DNA from: Bacillota bacterium
GTDB taxonomy: Bacteria > Bacillota > DTU025
Direction: 5' to 3'
NCBI GenBank assembly: GCA_012842765.1
Contig: DUWJ01000217.1
Coordinates: 1 to 7,974, forward strand
DNA: 7,974 nt
Shown here: piece by piece, positions 7,403-7,974 of the stretch
Numbering within the stretch: the stretch's first letter is position 1
Layout: every line of letters begins with the position of its first letter
Notes under the pieces: generated by a model
Database searches by the model: none
Seen by the model: only the letters and a program-made list of their open reading frames with translations
What the model was told of the DNA's origin: nothing
Translations under genes and position numbers: made by a program

Positions 7403-7660
7403 TACGTGGTACCACCCATCTTCGCCGTTAGGCCTCTTCATCAGGCACACTTCATGCCCTGCCCCTGTAACGGGAGGCCCCCGTCTACACCTACCAGAAC
7501 GCCACTGGGGACAAGAACATGAACCTTCTCATGGTTGGCGTCTTTCAGCGTGCGGTTCGGGAGCGAATTCGCGATGGGGCCTTACCCGGGGCGCTTGCAG
7601 TCACGGCACACCCTCCCTGTCTGGGCAACTCCCAACCTACTACTCTCCGTCATCACCTTT
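7361..7660 (-). promoter_or_regulatory. T-box riboswitch leader, probably Phe-specific (UUC specifier)
   Basis: The minus-strand RNA from about 7660 to 7361 has the parts of a transcriptional T-box. Near the 5' end is GATGACGGAGAGTAG (K-turn/AGUA side of stem I). A distal stem follows with UUGCCC/GGGUAA pairing and GGGUG/CGCCC inside. The returning arm contains GCGAATTCGCTCCCGA; by position relative to the conserved TCCYGA, the specifier is TTC (7565-7567), Phe. A CCGTTA/TAACGG stem (7468-7473 with 7425-7430) precedes the T-box sequence GATGGGTGGTACCACG (7405-7420). ATGGG of that sequence can pair with CCCAT (7383-7387) to form the antiterminator, leaving the UGGU bulge to bind an ACCA tRNA end. 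This excludes the terminator that follows. UGGU implies an A discriminator base, as in tRNA-Phe and unlike G in bacterial tRNA-Ser. Uncharged tRNA-Phe should allow transcription into tlyA-pheS-pheT. The exact 5' boundary is approximate. Confidence 0.88.
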
Positions 7661-7668
7661 ATGGACCC

Positions 7669-7674
7669 ATTATC
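7669..7674 (-). promoter_or_regulatory. Possible -10 box for the T-box leader
   Basis: GATAAT (five of six matches to TATAAT) lies between tRNA-Pro and the leader and would start transcription close to 7660. No good -35 is found 17 nt upstream; that stretch is the tRNA 3' end. TTGAAA (7678-7683) is too close to serve it. The leader may instead be reached by read-through from the tRNA promoter. Confidence 0.3.
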
Positions 7675-7687
7675 ACTTTTCAACGAA

Positions 7688-7764
7688 TGGTCGGGGCGAC
7701 AGGATTTGAACCTGCGACATCATGGTCCCAAACCATGCGCTCTACCAAACTGAGCTACGCCCCG
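7688..7764 (-). tRNA. tRNA-Pro (anticodon UGG), CCA encoded
   Basis: The minus strand folds as a standard cloverleaf. The acceptor CGGGGCG/CGCCCCG is followed by TA and the D arm GCTC-AGTTTGGTA-GAGC. The anticodon arm is CATGG-TTTGGGA-CCATG with anticodon TGG. The variable loop is ATGTC and the T arm is GCAGG-TTCAAAT-CCTGT. The discriminator is A (7691) and CCA is encoded in the DNA (7688-7690). The mature body is 74 nt (7691-7764) before CCA. UGG reads proline CCN codons, mainly CCA/CCG. It stands alone, between rdgB and the T-box leader, on the same strand as both. Confidence 0.98.
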
Positions 7765-7773
7765 AACAATACG

Positions 7774-7802
7774 AGTCTACCATACGCCCAGGCGCGCGTC
7801 AA
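7774..7802 (-). promoter_or_regulatory. Sigma-A-type promoter for tRNA-Pro
   Basis: TTGACG (7797-7802; five of six to TTGACA), a 17-base spacer and TAGACT (7774-7779; four of six to TATAAT) lie on the minus strand. The predicted start is about 7767, a few bases before the tRNA 5' end at 7764. The -35 box overlaps the rdgB stop codon (7799-7801). Confidence 0.65.
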
Positions 7803-7974
7803 ATACCCAATGCCTCTTGTACCATAGGGATTGACCTGGCAAGGGCCCGTGCACGATGGGATATTCGATTCTTAGTTTCCGGGTCGATTTCAGCGAAGGT
7901 CAGCCCCAGTTCCGGGACGAGAAACACAGGATCATAACCGAATCCGCCATTCCCCCGGGGAACTCTGGTTATGA
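7799..7974 (-). CDS. rdgB: RdgB/HAM1 family dITP/XTP pyrophosphatase, C-terminal part
   Basis: The last 57 codons of a gene that enters from the right edge. The HAM1/RdgB family hydrolyses non-canonical purine nucleoside triphosphates (dITP, ITP, XTP) to monophosphates plus pyrophosphate, keeping damaged bases out of DNA and RNA. The visible part has the signature [17 protein letters not shown] (residues 7-23 of the fragment), then [28 protein letters not shown] and the SHR of SHRARAL belong to the conserved nucleotide-binding region. The stop is TGA at 7799-7801 and a normal short tail precedes it, so the 3' end looks intact. It lies 34 nt upstream of tRNA-Pro on the same strand. Its partners (often rph) would lie beyond the window. 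Confidence 0.95.
   Translation of the reverse strand, partial: ITRVPRGNGGFGYDPVFLVPELGLTFAEIDPETKNRISHRARALARSIPMVQEALGI

Noticed and set aside
7328..7450. N-terminal extension of the tlyA frame (from 7450)
   Set aside because: This segment is the T-box antiterminator and terminator region; TlyA homology begins after GTG at 7327, which has its own ribosome binding site.
7041..7709. 222-codon plus-strand ORF
   Set aside because: It is antisense to tlyA and the T-box leader; the RNA structure explains that stretch.
7519..7827. Plus-strand ORFs with peptides such as GATGFEPATSWSQTM and SGRQDLNLRHHGPKPCALPN
   Set aside because: These are the well-known false translations of the reverse strand of a tRNA; they run across tRNA-Pro (7688-7764).
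1..7974. Mobile element, CRISPR array, toxin-antitoxin or defence system
   Set aside because: I saw no transposase or recombinase, spaced direct repeats or defence domain; every region is explained by housekeeping genes, a tRNA or the T-box.

Overview
The window comes from a Bacillota-type (low-G+C Gram-positive lineage) chromosome with moderately high G+C. The evidence is the order pheS-pheT-zapA-cvpA-polX, which is typical of Bacillota, a T-box riboswitch, strong GGAGG-type ribosome binding sites, and frequent GTG/TTG starts. I cannot name the genus; a deep-branching or thermophilic Clostridia-like lineage is a guess. All genes I can support lie on the minus strand, so the biological reading order runs from high to low coordinates.

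Reading order: the 3' end of an RdgB/HAM1 nucleotide-sanitising pyrophosphatase gene (7799-7974, cut by the window edge). Its stop codon lies inside a good sigma-A-type promoter for a tRNA-Pro(UGG) gene (7691-7764, encoded CCA at 7688-7690). About 27 nt further on, a roughly 300-nt T-box leader begins (7361-7660). Its antiterminator and terminator are clear, and its most likely specifier is the Phe codon UUC. It is followed by tlyA (rRNA 2'-O-methyltransferase/hemolysin-like), pheS and pheT (both subunits of Phe-tRNA synthetase), a 120-nt gap with two small inverted repeats, zapA (cell division), cvpA (membrane protein) and polX (PHP-type family X DNA polymerase). A rho-independent terminator (177-231) ends the run. 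Its U-tract almost touches the ribosome binding site of the last gene, the 5' part of a DUF421 (YetF-like) membrane protein gene cut by the left edge.

The genes from tlyA to polX are tightly packed: tlyA/pheS overlap by 17 nt, cvpA/polX by 38 nt, pheS/pheT are separated by 25 nt and zapA/cvpA by 18 nt. They probably form one operon. The T-box would sense uncharged tRNA-Phe and so control PheST supply. Because tlyA sits between leader and pheS, it should be under the same control. Division, membrane and repair genes (zapA, cvpA, polX) lie downstream.

There is no defence island, mobile element, CRISPR array or evidently new multi-gene system here; this is housekeeping DNA. The points worth a second look are: tlyA placed first in a Phe T-box operon; a tRNA-Pro gene just upstream of the leader with no visible terminator between; an Asp-to-Glu change at the position expected for the third polymerase carboxylate of PolX; the terminator abutting the DUF421 start; and the palindromic pheT-zapA gap.
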